From JAGNXB01 sp942490895 (GTDB taxonomy: Bacteria > Bacteroidota > Bacteroidia > Chitinophagales > Saprospiraceae), in assembly GCA_942490895.1 (NCBI GenBank), contig CALNZC010000080.1, forward strand, positions 53,057-117,056: a stretch of DNA of 64,000 bases, written 5' to 3'. Below are positions 16,875 through 25,246 of the stretch, in pieces (the stretch's first letter is position 1; each line of letters begins with the position of its first letter). The notes beneath the pieces were generated by a model that was not told the DNA's origin, did not search any database, and saw nothing but the letters and a program-made list of their open reading frames with translations. Made by a program: the position numbers and the translations under genes.

Positions 16875-17249
16875 ATGGATCCGGCAAGCTGGCGTGAGCT
16901 GACCGCTGAAGAAAAGCGTGTCATTGAATTCAAAGGAACAGAGCGCCCCTTCACCGGGGAGTACAATGATCACCACGTGGAGGGGACCTTTCACTGTCGC
17001 AGGTGTAATGCACCGATCTATCGTTCCTCGGATAAATTTGATTCAGGATGTGGCTGGCCCAGTTTTGATGATGAGATCAAAGGCGCTGTGGACCGCCATA
17101 CTGATGCGGACGGTCGTCGAGTGGAAATTGTGTGCGCATCATGCCAGGGGCACCTGGGTCACGTTTTTAAGGGCGAACACCTGACCCCAAAGAATGAACG
17201 GCACTGTGTCAACTCCATTTCATTACTTTTTAAATCTGATCAATCATGA
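16875..17249 (+). CDS. msrB: Cytoplasmic peptide-methionine (R)-S-oxide reductase
   Basis: 124 residues without a signal peptide. It reduces the R form of methionine sulfoxide in proteins. The zinc site is complete: Cys41 and Cys44 (HCRRCNAP), Cys87 and Cys90 (CASC). The catalytic Cys111 lies in RHCVNSISL, and Cys59 (SGCGWPSF) is placed to act as resolving Cys. The stop overlaps the start of the second msrB by four bases (ATGA), so the genes are coupled. Together with the next two genes it gives methionine repair on both sides of the membrane. Confidence 0.95.
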   Translation: MDPASWRELTAEEKRVIEFKGTERPFTGEYNDHHVEGTFHCRRCNAPIYRSSDKFDSGCGWPSFDDEIKGAVDRHTDADGRRVEIVCASCQGHLGHVFKGEHLTPKNERHCVNSISLLFKSDQS

Positions 17250-17740
17250 GGCTGATTCTACTATCCATCCTTTTCCTGGGGGTATTGACATTCTCTGCTT
17301 GCGCTCAGACGCAAAATGCCAAGCAAGAAGGGCAGGCTGACCAAGTCGACCAGTCATCAATTGAAGTCGATCATAATGGTTGGCGCGTCCTGAGTCAGGA
17401 AGAGAAAAGGGTGATTCTGAACAAGGGCACAGAGCGTGCCTTCACCGGTGAATACCACGATCATCACGAAACGGGGGTTTATCATTGCCGCCAGTGCGAT
17501 GCACCGCTCTATCAGTCGAATGACAAGTTTGATTCAAGATGTGGATGGCCCAGCTTTGATGAAGAAATTAAAGGTGCCGTCCTTCGGATACCGGATGCTG
17601 ATGGCTCAAGGACGGAAATCGTTTGCAATCAATGTAAAGGGCACCTGGGACATGTATTCCTCAATGAACATTTTACGGATAAGGAGACCCGGCACTGTGT
17701 GAACTCCATTTCACTCATCTTTAAACCGACGACGAAATGA
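17246..17740 (+). CDS. msrB: Lipoprotein peptide-methionine (R)-S-oxide reductase
   Basis: 164 residues. A lipoprotein signal is clear, with lipobox FSAC ending at Cys19, so the enzyme acts outside the cytoplasm on a lipid anchor. After a Gln- and Glu-rich linker (20-43) comes an MsrB domain: zinc ligands Cys81/Cys84 and Cys127/Cys130, catalytic Cys151 in RHCVNSISL. The residue corresponding to the resolving Cys is kept as Cys99 in SRCGWPSF. It is close in sequence to the upstream cytoplasmic copy, which suggests a tandem duplication followed by gain of an export signal. It overlaps msrA by four bases. Confidence 0.94.
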   Translation: MRLILLSILFLGVLTFSACAQTQNAKQEGQADQVDQSSIEVDHNGWRVLSQEEKRVILNKGTERAFTGEYHDHHETGVYHCRQCDAPLYQSNDKFDSRCGWPSFDEEIKGAVLRIPDADGSRTEIVCNQCKGHLGHVFLNEHFTDKETRHCVNSISLIFKPTTK

Positions 17741-18414
17741 AGACGCCTATATACAATCTCCTGTTGATCATGCTTATGAGTTTTACGGCATGTGCTCAGC
17801 CAGGCAATGAATCTTCTTCTACAAAGAACCTAGAACAGAAAAGCCCAGACATGGACAAGCCAGGATTAGAAATCGCCACCTTGGGAGGTGGGTGTTTTTG
17901 GTGTATTGAAGCGATTTACCAGGACTTGCAAGGGGTCTACAAGGTCGAATCCGGATATTCGGGCGGAGCAACAGCAAATCCGACCTATCGAGAAATCGGA
18001 TCAGGAACTACGGGGCATGCTGAAGTGGTACAAGTCCATTTTGATCCAGAAGAAATCTCATTTGACGAGATCCTGGAAGTATTTTGGAGTACACACAATC
18101 CAACCACACTCAATCGTCAAGGACATGATGTGGGCACGCAGTATCGGTCGGCCATTTTCTATCATAGCGAGGATCAGAAACAGATCGCAGAACGTTCCGC
18201 CAAAGAGGTGGCTACGGAATTATGGGATAATCCCATTGTGACAGAAGTGACGGCTTTTCAGGCTTTTTATGTTGCCGAGAGTTACCATCAGGATTATTAT
18301 TCCCTCAATGCGAGCCAACCGTATTGTCGTGCTGTGATCTCACCCAAGATGGCCAAGTTCAGAGAGAAGTTCGCAGATAAACTCAAATCTGCAGCTGAAC
18401 CCAACAAGGAATAG
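17737..18414 (+). CDS. msrA: Lipoprotein peptide-methionine (S)-S-oxide reductase
   Basis: 225 residues. The lipobox FTAC ends at Cys19, so this is an exported lipoprotein. The MsrA domain begins near residue 44 with the active-site motif GGCFWC (Cys53 nucleophile, Cys56), and ends with the typical YHQDYYSLN region. It reduces the S form of methionine sulfoxide, complementing the two MsrB enzymes encoded just before it. The likely electron donor for the exported pair, a periplasmic thioredoxin-like protein or DsbD homologue, is not encoded here. Convergent with gpsA. Confidence 0.95.
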   Translation: MKTPIYNLLLIMLMSFTACAQPGNESSSTKNLEQKSPDMDKPGLEIATLGGGCFWCIEAIYQDLQGVYKVESGYSGGATANPTYREIGSGTTGHAEVVQVHFDPEEISFDEILEVFWSTHNPTTLNRQGHDVGTQYRSAIFYHSEDQKQIAERSAKEVATELWDNPIVTEVTAFQAFYVAESYHQDYYSLNASQPYCRAVISPKMAKFREKFADKLKSAAEPNKE

Positions 18415-18415
18415 G

Positions 18416-19465
18416 TTAAAGGAAATCCACGTCGATATCATAAGGATATCGAATGAGATAGTCGATCGCTTTGTGAATGGAGAATTCATCAAAGACGACC
18501 CTGTATAGAATATCTGAGATCGGGATATGCAGTTTATAAGTCTTTGCTAATTGCCTGACGATCTTCAACGTTCGTGTGCCCTCAGCCAGTTCGGGCATGG
18601 TTTGCATGATTTGGGCATAGGTCTCTCCGGCGGCCAGCCGCATTCCGAATGAGTAGTTGCGACTTTTTTCACTCATGGCAGTAGCAATCAGATCACCTAT
18701 ACCTGCCGTACCAATGAAGGCCCGACTATCGGATCCCAGGGCCTTGCCAATGTGCACCATTTCATGCAATCCTCGGGTAATGAGCATGGCCTGGATGTTT
18801 TTACCCATTCCCAGACCTCCAAGAATTCCCGACCCAATAGCAATGGTGTTTTTCAGTGCACCAGATAACTCTGCGCCCAAGCGGTCTTCTGAACCAAAAA
18901 CGTGGAACTTGGCACTGTTCAAGGCCTCCTGTCCGATATTGACCACTTCAGTAAACTGACTGGCGATGACCGTTGCGGTCGGTTGTCCTTCCATGATTTC
19001 CGAAGAGAGATTTGGACCGGACAGACAGCCAACTCGCAATACAGAGCTCTCCTGAAGGATCACCTCACTCATCGTACTCACTTTAGATCGATCCAATCGG
19101 GTGTCTCCAAGCTGAGAATCCGGGATGCCACGGGTGTCAAAACCCTTCGTGCCATGGATCATCATATGATAAGGCCGCAAGTGAGGTGAGAATGTTCGCA
19201 TCATTGCCCGGAAGCTGTTTGACGGGACAATGGGGAAGATCAAATAACAGGAGGCACAGAGATAAGCCGGATCACTGGTCGCTTCAATGTTCGGATGGAA
19301 TGTGTATCCATCATGAGTATGCGTCGTGTTGATTTCCTGGACAGTCTGGCTATTTCGGCTGAACAGGAGCACCTGCCCGTTCAATGCAAGCAAATTGGCA
19401 ATGGTTGTCCCAAAGCTTCCGGCGCCGATAACACCATATTGACTCGTTCCAAGAAGTTTTCCCAA
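18416..19465 (-). CDS. gpsA: NAD(P)-dependent glycerol-3-phosphate dehydrogenase
   Basis: 349 residues. It reduces dihydroxyacetone phosphate to sn-glycerol 3-phosphate for phospholipid synthesis. The Rossmann motif GAGSFGT is at residues 14-20; catalytic lysines are Lys107 (HGTKGFD) and Lys205 (ELSGALKNTIAI). The only plausible start is a TTG at 19463-19465: there is no in-frame ATG before the Rossmann motif and a TGA lies just upstream. Convergent with msrA, separated by one base; 117 bases from truB, where a weak seven-base-pair stem at 19519-19539 is the only feature. Confidence 0.93.
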   Translation of the reverse strand: MGKLLGTSQYGVIGAGSFGTTIANLLALNGQVLLFSRNSQTVQEINTTHTHDGYTFHPNIEATSDPAYLCASCYLIFPIVPSNSFRAMMRTFSPHLRPYHMMIHGTKGFDTRGIPDSQLGDTRLDRSKVSTMSEVILQESSVLRVGCLSGPNLSSEIMEGQPTATVIASQFTEVVNIGQEALNSAKFHVFGSEDRLGAELSGALKNTIAIGSGILGGLGMGKNIQAMLITRGLHEMVHIGKALGSDSRAFIGTAGIGDLIATAMSEKSRNYSFGMRLAAGETYAQIMQTMPELAEGTRTLKIVRQLAKTYKLHIPISDILYRVVFDEFSIHKAIDYLIRYPYDIDVDFL

Positions 19466-19582
19466 TCTGTTGTCAACCTTGATTAGCTAAAAATAAGTCT
19501 TGATCCTGATTCCATGATGAATGTCTTTCCAGGACATTCACATTGTGGGCATTCAGGTGTACAGCAGACAATGATGTGCGGA

Positions 19583-20377
19583 TCATTCAGATGTGCTGGT
19601 GTCATTGGGATTTCCCGTCCAAGCAGTCATATCAGAAATGCTCAAAGAGGACTCCAGAGCATAGGGTCCGATGGCATCCCGCTGTAACCCGGAAAGATAG
19701 GCGCCGCATCCAAGTTTCTGACCCAGGTCATGTGCCAGGCTGCGGATATAGGTGCCTTTAGAAGAGTGGACACGAAAAGTGAGAAAGCGGCCATCCCGTT
19801 TGATCAGATCGAAGGAATGGACCGTAACCGGACGAGCGGCTAATTTGACCTCCTGTCCCTTTCGTGCCAGGTTATAGGCCCTTTGGCCATTTACTTTTAG
19901 TGCAGAAAAGATAGGTGGCAATTGAAGGAGATCACCGGTAAGGGTGCTGATTTCTCTGAGAATGTCTTCATCAGAAAGATGTTCCCATGGTTCCGGGTTT
20001 TCCTCCGGACTATCTGCATCATAACTGGCGGTGACTGCGCCCAATGTGATGGTGCCTGAATACACCTTATCCATCCCCTGCAAGTCTTGTAGCCGCTTGG
20101 TATATGGTCCGGCACAAATCAGTAATAAGCCTGTAGCCATAGGATCCAGAGTGCCGGCATGTCCAACCTTAAATTTTTTCAATCCCAATCGCTTACGCAA
20201 TAGCCATCGGCATTTGTTGACTACGTCAAATGAAGTCCAGCCGGATGGTTTGTCGATCAAGAAGAGGAGTCCTTCCCGTGCCATTTCAGGCGTCACGAGT
20301 TCGAGAGTGGAACGCAAAACGATCCGTTTTGGATCCAGGCCTTCGGCATATGGTGTATCCGTCACTTCCTGGTTCAT
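19583..20377 (-). CDS. truB: tRNA pseudouridine(55) synthase
   Basis: 264 residues. It makes pseudouridine at position 55 of tRNA. The catalytic aspartate is Asp78 in GHAGTLDPMATG. An N-terminal extension of about 36 residues precedes the first family motif (LLFLIDKPSGWTSFDVV), longer than usual; an internal start is possible but the ATG at 20375-20377 is coupled to the upstream DUF3098 gene by an ATGA overlap. In many Bacteroidota the order is ftsX, DUF3098, uppP, truB; here uppP is missing between DUF3098 and truB. Confidence 0.94.
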   Translation of the reverse strand: MNQEVTDTPYAEGLDPKRIVLRSTLELVTPEMAREGLLFLIDKPSGWTSFDVVNKCRWLLRKRLGLKKFKVGHAGTLDPMATGLLLICAGPYTKRLQDLQGMDKVYSGTITLGAVTASYDADSPEENPEPWEHLSDEDILREISTLTGDLLQLPPIFSALKVNGQRAYNLARKGQEVKLAARPVTVHSFDLIKRDGRFLTFRVHSSKGTYIRSLAHDLGQKLGCGAYLSGLQRDAIGPYALESSLSISDMTAWTGNPNDTSTSE

Positions 20378-20694
20378 GATCGCTTGAAGATCGCATAGAT
20401 CTCCAAGGCAAGACCAGCAAGGATGGCTATTGGCGCCAGGATTGTCCTTCGACCGGAATAGATTATTGATTCATCCCATGTTTCTGGATCGGGCATGCTC
20501 CCGCCTGCCATCAAGACAAATCCCAGGGCAATGAGCAGGATTCCCGCGCCCATAATCATATAATGGGTTCGACCGTAGAGCAATGGCTCATCCGTGCCGG
20601 CCGAATCAGATCGACGTACACGAGTGGCTGTTGCCGGAGTGGATTTTTTGCCGGTGACGACAACCTTCTTTTTTGGTGGAGTATTCGCGCTCAT
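20374..20694 (-). CDS. DUF3098 small membrane protein
   Basis: 106 residues. A basic, Lys/Thr-rich cytoplasmic N-terminus (1-40) is followed by two membrane segments at about 46-62 and 84-101 with a short loop DPETWDESIIYSG between. This is the layout of DUF3098, found beside ftsX and truB in Bacteroidota. It overlaps truB by four bases and starts two bases after the ftsX stop, so it is in one operon with both. Function unknown; a link to FtsX in division is suggested only by position. Confidence 0.85.
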   Translation of the reverse strand: MSANTPPKKKVVVTGKKSTPATATRVRRSDSAGTDEPLLYGRTHYMIMGAGILLIALGFVLMAGGSMPDPETWDESIIYSGRRTILAPIAILAGLALEIYAIFKRS

Positions 20695-20696
20695 GC

Positions 20697-21563
20697 TTAA
20701 AACAGCGTTTCGATATCTGCGAAGATATACTTATTCACTACCCTGTAGGTAACGATAAAGGTCAAGATGACGGATAGACACAACAGGCCACTGCCCAGTA
20801 TCAGGAACATATGGATGGTTTCAATGGGCATTTGCCAGGGTGCCAGGCCTGTAATATAGCTGTGGAGTGAGATCAAGAGACCGGTAACCAGTATTCCGGC
20901 AATTACCGCAAGTCCAAGATGTCGGGTCAAATAAGGTCGATGTACCGTATATGGGCTGGCTCCAACTAATTGCATGGTTTTGATCTCCCGCCTGTCGGCA
21001 TACAAGGACAATTTGAACAGGCTGTTCATCAAAAAACCGCAGAGTAATAAAACGGCTATAGCCATTCCGAGAAGCACTTGTCCGATTTGTTTCAAATTGG
21101 ATTGAAGCATATCGGCTAGATCCGGTTGGGCATACATTCCCGCTACGATTTCATTTTTCCGGATGGAAGCCGAAAGACTGTCCAGGATTCCTTCTGTGTC
21201 AAATGCCTCCTTTCTGAAATAGACGGAGAGCATGGCGGGTAAGGCTGGTGTGGCTTCTCCAAGATCATCAAGGTCCAGACTGAGATCATCCTCGGCCAGA
21301 ATTAATGCGGCCCGGTCGGGCGATATATAGTGGACTGAACGCGTCCAGCCTGAGGCTTCCAATTGATCCTTGAACGCTAGAATCGTGGCGGGTGCAACTT
21401 CCGTTTTACACTCTACCAGATAAAGAATGGATTCTCTTGCAGAATCTCCGGCCTGCTGCGCCCATACCAGGCAATAGGCAGCTGCCCCGGCAAAGAGGAG
21501 GGTGACCACCAGGGTGATCATCAGATAAAACTGCCGGGACCGATTACCTCTCCTCGATTTCAT
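20697..21563 (-). CDS. ftsX: Cell division permease-like protein FtsX
   Basis: 288 residues from the ATG at 21561-21563; a TTG six bases earlier also opens the frame but lies inside the promoter box. FtsX works with the ATPase FtsE to activate cell wall hydrolases at the septum. Topology is typical: one N-terminal membrane segment (about 10-30), a periplasmic domain, then three membrane segments (about 165-185, 215-238, 255-280). The KTMQLVGAS motif before the second membrane helix is a signature of FtsX. ftsE is not adjacent, as usual in this phylum. First gene of ftsX-DUF3098-truB. Confidence 0.92.
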   Translation of the reverse strand: MKSRRGNRSRQFYLMITLVVTLLFAGAAAYCLVWAQQAGDSARESILYLVECKTEVAPATILAFKDQLEASGWTRSVHYISPDRAALILAEDDLSLDLDDLGEATPALPAMLSVYFRKEAFDTEGILDSLSASIRKNEIVAGMYAQPDLADMLQSNLKQIGQVLLGMAIAVLLLCGFLMNSLFKLSLYADRREIKTMQLVGASPYTVHRPYLTRHLGLAVIAGILVTGLLISLHSYITGLAPWQMPIETIHMFLILGSGLLCLSVILTFIVTYRVVNKYIFADIETLF

Positions 21564-21566
21564 TCC

Positions 21567-21580
21567 CAAAAGTACACATC
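21567..21580 (-). promoter_or_regulatory. -7 promoter box of ftsX, leaderless type, extended sequence shared with ltaE
   Basis: GATGTGTACTTTTG on the minus strand; the TAnnTTTG core (21567-21574) ends three bases before the ATG. Identical over 14 bases to the ltaE promoter at 13427-13440. Confidence 0.55.
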
Positions 21581-21640
21581 TTCTCCACCTCCTGAAACGA
21601 CACGTCCTTTCTTGTAGGCCAACGACGTATCTTCACCCTC

Positions 21641-22246
21641 ATGAAGCACTTGAAGGGAGCTGCCTTCCTCATTCTTGTCATGTGTTGTGTCTGTCAGGTC
21701 TCCCTGTACGGCCAGCGCAAAGGGCTCATCCGAAACAGCGGATTTGAGACCAGCTTCAGCACTACATTTGCCATGCCTGATTGGCGGCCCTGGGGCAATG
21801 GATCTACACCAGATATTCAACCGGGACAGTGGTCTGTTGATCTGCGCCCTTTACAGGGAAATACATACCTGGGGCTCATCAATCGAGAGGATGGAACCCG
21901 GGAAGCTGTTGTCCAACGCTTGCAAACACCACTGGAGGCTGGCAAATGCTACTACTTTACCATCGCCCTGGCCCGACATGAAGCATATGCCGGATTTGGG
22001 CTCCCTCTTTCCCTCCAGGTGAAGGGATTGTCGGTTGTAAATGGAAAGGGGATCCTATTGGCTCGGTCACCATTGATTTACCACAGCAAATGGCAAATCT
22101 ATACCCTAGAATTTACCCCGAATGAGCCGATCACAGATCTGATCCTGGAAGCAGCACCTGGCCCCGGTGTACTGATCCATTATCGTGGAAACTTGCTCGT
22201 CGATGCTATGTCAGGTATTTCTGCCTGTATCCGAGCCGCACTCTAA
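21641..22246 (+). CDS. Secreted protein with jelly-roll, carbohydrate-binding-like domain
   Basis: 201 residues with a signal peptide (about 1-24, ending VSLYGQ). The mature part begins LIRNSGFETSF, the opening of many carbohydrate-binding-module-like jelly-roll domains seen in Bacteroidota, often ahead of OmpA domains. GNTYLGLIN and LQTPLEAGKCYYFTIALARHE are the next conserved strands. Here the domain stands alone with no OmpA or T9SS tail. It probably binds a polymer at the cell surface, by analogy only. It is divergent from ftsX and 84 bases before leuS. Confidence 0.78.
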   Translation: MKHLKGAAFLILVMCCVCQVSLYGQRKGLIRNSGFETSFSTTFAMPDWRPWGNGSTPDIQPGQWSVDLRPLQGNTYLGLINREDGTREAVVQRLQTPLEAGKCYYFTIALARHEAYAGFGLPLSLQVKGLSVVNGKGILLARSPLIYHSKWQIYTLEFTPNEPITDLILEAAPGPGVLIHYRGNLLVDAMSGISACIRAAL

Positions 22247-22293
22247 CTCGTTTCTGAATCTGCATCGTCCTCGTTCATGGGGTGGCACTTTCG

Positions 22294-22301
22294 TATCTTT
22301 G
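22294..22301 (+). promoter_or_regulatory. -7 box for leuS
   Basis: TATCTTTG, exact TAnnTTTG match, ending 29 bases before the leuS ATG. Confidence 0.5.
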
Positions 22302-22330
22302 CCCCCTCAATGGAATGAATCGACTTCGTC

Positions 22331-25195
22331 ATGGAATATCGGATACAGGAATTGGAGGCCAAGTGGCAATCTTGGTGGGAAAAACAGGGAACCTACAAGG
22401 TGGATCTGGTGGCAGATCGCCCCAAGTACTATGTACTGGACATGTTCCCCTATCCTTCGGGTGCAGGCCTTCATGTGGGCCACCCCTTAGGCTATATCGC
22501 ATCTGATATTTTCGCTCGGTTCAAGCGCATGGAAGGCTATAATGTCCTTCACCCCATGGGGTTTGATGCCTTTGGCCTGCCCGCAGAGCAATACGCGATT
22601 CAGACTGGTGTGCATCCAGCAGATTCAACTCGAGAGAATATTGCTCGTTATCGAGAGCAATTGCGCAACCTCGGATTCAATTACGATTGGTCACGAGAAG
22701 TCAATACCTCTAAACCGGATTATTACAAGTGGACCCAGTGGATCTTTATCCAGCTGTTCGCTCATTGGTATGATCATCAGGCCCAGAAGGCACGGCCTGT
22801 TCAAGAACTTGTCGATCATTTTCATCAACATGGCACATCAAATCTGACGGCTAGCTGCGGGGAAGAAATCAGCTTTACTGCTGAGGAGTGGCTTGACATG
22901 ACCCCTGCCCGGAAAGATGAGGTGTTGATGAATTTTCGATTGGCCTATCGACGTGTCAGTTTTGTGAACTGGTGTGAGGCTCTGGGAACAGTTCTGGCGA
23001 ATGATGAAGTCAAAGATGGTCTGTCTGAACGAGGCGGTTTTCCTGTAGAGCGCCGCCCGATGTTGCAATGGTCTTTACGGATCACGGCTTATGCAGAACG
23101 ACTGCTCAATGACATGGAGGAGTTGAATTGGTCAGATGCCCTGAAAGCCATGCAACGCAATTGGATCGGCCGTTCCGAAGGAGCCAGAATCTTCTTTCCT
23201 ATTACTGGATCAGAGCACTCCCTGGAAGTTTTTACCACTCGCCCGGATACCCTCTTTGGTGTGACATTTATGGTCGTTGCACCCGAGCATGACCTGTTGC
23301 CCGAGTTGACCACACCTGAGCAGAAAGCCAAAGTGGAGGAGTATCTCCAATATGTTAATTCGCGGAGTGAACGCGACCGGATGTCAGAGGTCAAGCAGAT
23401 GACTGGTGTATTTACGGGTGCTTATGTGACTCACCCATTCTCCGGAGAACAGATACCGATCTGGACGGCTGAATATGTCTTGAAAGATTACGGTTCGGGC
23501 GCCATAATGGCCGTACCTGCAGATGATGATCGGGATCTGGCCTTTGCAGAAATGGCAGGACTGCCAGTCATCCAGATCATTGACCGGACAGAGTGGCCCG
23601 ATGCCCGACGTGAAGAAAAGGTTGGACGAATGATCCATTCCGACTTCCTGAATGGTCTCCAGGTTACGGAGGCGATCCAGGTTGTGATTGAAAAACTGAT
23701 GGATAAAGGCATTGGTGAGCGCAAGATCAATTACAGATTACGGGATGCTCTCTTTTCACGCCAGCGATATTGGGGTGAACCATTCCCGATCACATATGAT
23801 CAGGAGGGGATACCTCATCCTGTTCGAGAAGAGGACCTGCCCGTGACCCTTCCGCCATTGGATAACTTCAAACCGACGGCAGATGGACATTCTCCACTGG
23901 CTCGTGCCCGGGACTGGGTAGAACTAGAGGATGGTTTTATTCGGGAGACGGATACAATGCCGGGGTATGCCGGTTCCAGCTGGTATTTCCTGCGCTATAT
24001 GGACGCGGACAATCCGGATGTATTTGCCTCTCGGGAAGCCCTGGATTATTGGCAGGATGTCGACCTGTATATCGGTGGCACCGAGCATGCTGTTGGTCAC
24101 TTGATGTACTCCAGATTCTGGCATAAATTCCTTTATGATCTGGGGCATTTGCCGACCAATGAGCCGTTCAGGAAGTTGATCAACCAGGGCATGATCCAGG
24201 GGGTGATCGAGTCCATCTATCTCCTGAAAGACAAAGTGAATGGCAAGCATCTGTTTCGATGTGCCGGTTTAGCCGAAGCGGATGATGTCCAGAAGTATAT
24301 TCAGATTCCGGTGTTGATCGACTATATCAAGGAGTACGGTACAGACAGCTCCTATCTGGATATGGAGAGTATTCAGCATTTCATCGAGTGGCGGCCGGAA
24401 TATCGTGACGCGATATTCGAATGTGGGAAAGGAAGATTTGAGCTTGGGGTGTTTACACCCAGTAAAAGCGATGAAGGCTCTCATTTATTCACCCATTCAG
24501 AAGTGGGTAAAATGAGTAAGTCTAAATACAATGTCATCAACCCGGATGATGTCGTCAAAGTCTATGGTGCGGATTGCTTCCGGATGTATGAGATGTTCCT
24601 TGGTCCGATTGAGCAAAGTAAGCCTTGGGATACCAAAGGAATTGATGGCGTGTCCAAATTTCTCAAACGATTATGGACCTTGTTTATGCATGATGGTCAA
24701 TGGCTGGTTCAACAGGAAGGAGAACCGGATCGGGACAGTCTGCGCATCCTTCATCAAACCATCCAGCGTATTCGGGATGATATCAATCGTTTTTCGATTA
24801 ATACCTGTGTGAGTCATTTCATGATCTGTGTCAATGAATTGAAGCGTCTGGATTGCCATCACCAGGATATTCTCGAACCCTTGGTGCGATTGTTGGCTCC
24901 ATTCGCTCCACATATCTCTGAAGAGTTGTGGCATCACCTGGGGAATGAGTCTTCCGTTCATCATGCGGATTTCCCGGAGGTGATCGAAGCCTACCTGGTC
25001 GCAGATGAGGTCACCTATCCAGTGAGTGTCAACGGCAAGCGCAGGGCAGAGATGACCGTACCGACAGATACGGATCCAAAGAAACTTGAAGAGCTTGCTC
25101 TGGCTATGCCGGAGATTGGAAAGTGGATTGAAGGGCTGACCATTCGGAAGATGATCGTTGTGCCTGGACGAATGATCAACATCGTGGTCAGTTAA
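22331..25195 (+). CDS. leuS: Leucyl-tRNA synthetase
   Basis: 954 residues. Class I synthetase that charges tRNA-Leu. The HIGH motif appears as HVGH at 48-51, the KMSKS motif as KMSKS at 727-731. Between them lie the editing (CP1) domain, with the TTRPDTLFGVTF motif, and the Bacteroidota-type insertion before KMSKS (residues about 615-725) that makes these proteins longer than the 860-residue E. coli enzyme. C-terminal anticodon-binding and tail domains are complete. Single gene with its own promoter. Confidence 0.97.
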   Translation: MEYRIQELEAKWQSWWEKQGTYKVDLVADRPKYYVLDMFPYPSGAGLHVGHPLGYIASDIFARFKRMEGYNVLHPMGFDAFGLPAEQYAIQTGVHPADSTRENIARYREQLRNLGFNYDWSREVNTSKPDYYKWTQWIFIQLFAHWYDHQAQKARPVQELVDHFHQHGTSNLTASCGEEISFTAEEWLDMTPARKDEVLMNFRLAYRRVSFVNWCEALGTVLANDEVKDGLSERGGFPVERRPMLQWSLRITAYAERLLNDMEELNWSDALKAMQRNWIGRSEGARIFFPITGSEHSLEVFTTRPDTLFGVTFMVVAPEHDLLPELTTPEQKAKVEEYLQYVNSRSERDRMSEVKQMTGVFTGAYVTHPFSGEQIPIWTAEYVLKDYGSGAIMAVPADDDRDLAFAEMAGLPVIQIIDRTEWPDARREEKVGRMIHSDFLNGLQVTEAIQVVIEKLMDKGIGERKINYRLRDALFSRQRYWGEPFPITYDQEGIPHPVREEDLPVTLPPLDNFKPTADGHSPLARARDWVELEDGFIRETDTMPGYAGSSWYFLRYMDADNPDVFASREALDYWQDVDLYIGGTEHAVGHLMYSRFWHKFLYDLGHLPTNEPFRKLINQGMIQGVIESIYLLKDKVNGKHLFRCAGLAEADDVQKYIQIPVLIDYIKEYGTDSSYLDMESIQHFIEWRPEYRDAIFECGKGRFELGVFTPSKSDEGSHLFTHSEVGKMSKSKYNVINPDDVVKVYGADCFRMYEMFLGPIEQSKPWDTKGIDGVSKFLKRLWTLFMHDGQWLVQQEGEPDRDSLRILHQTIQRIRDDINRFSINTCVSHFMICVNELKRLDCHHQDILEPLVRLLAPFAPHISEELWHHLGNESSVHHADFPEVIEAYLVADEVTYPVSVNGKRRAEMTVPTDTDPKKLEELALAMPEIGKWIEGLTIRKMIVVPGRMINIVVS

Positions 25196-25246
25196 CTTTT
25201 AGTTTCTCTTGGAAGATCGTATTTTTAATGTTTCCTTCCGACATCC

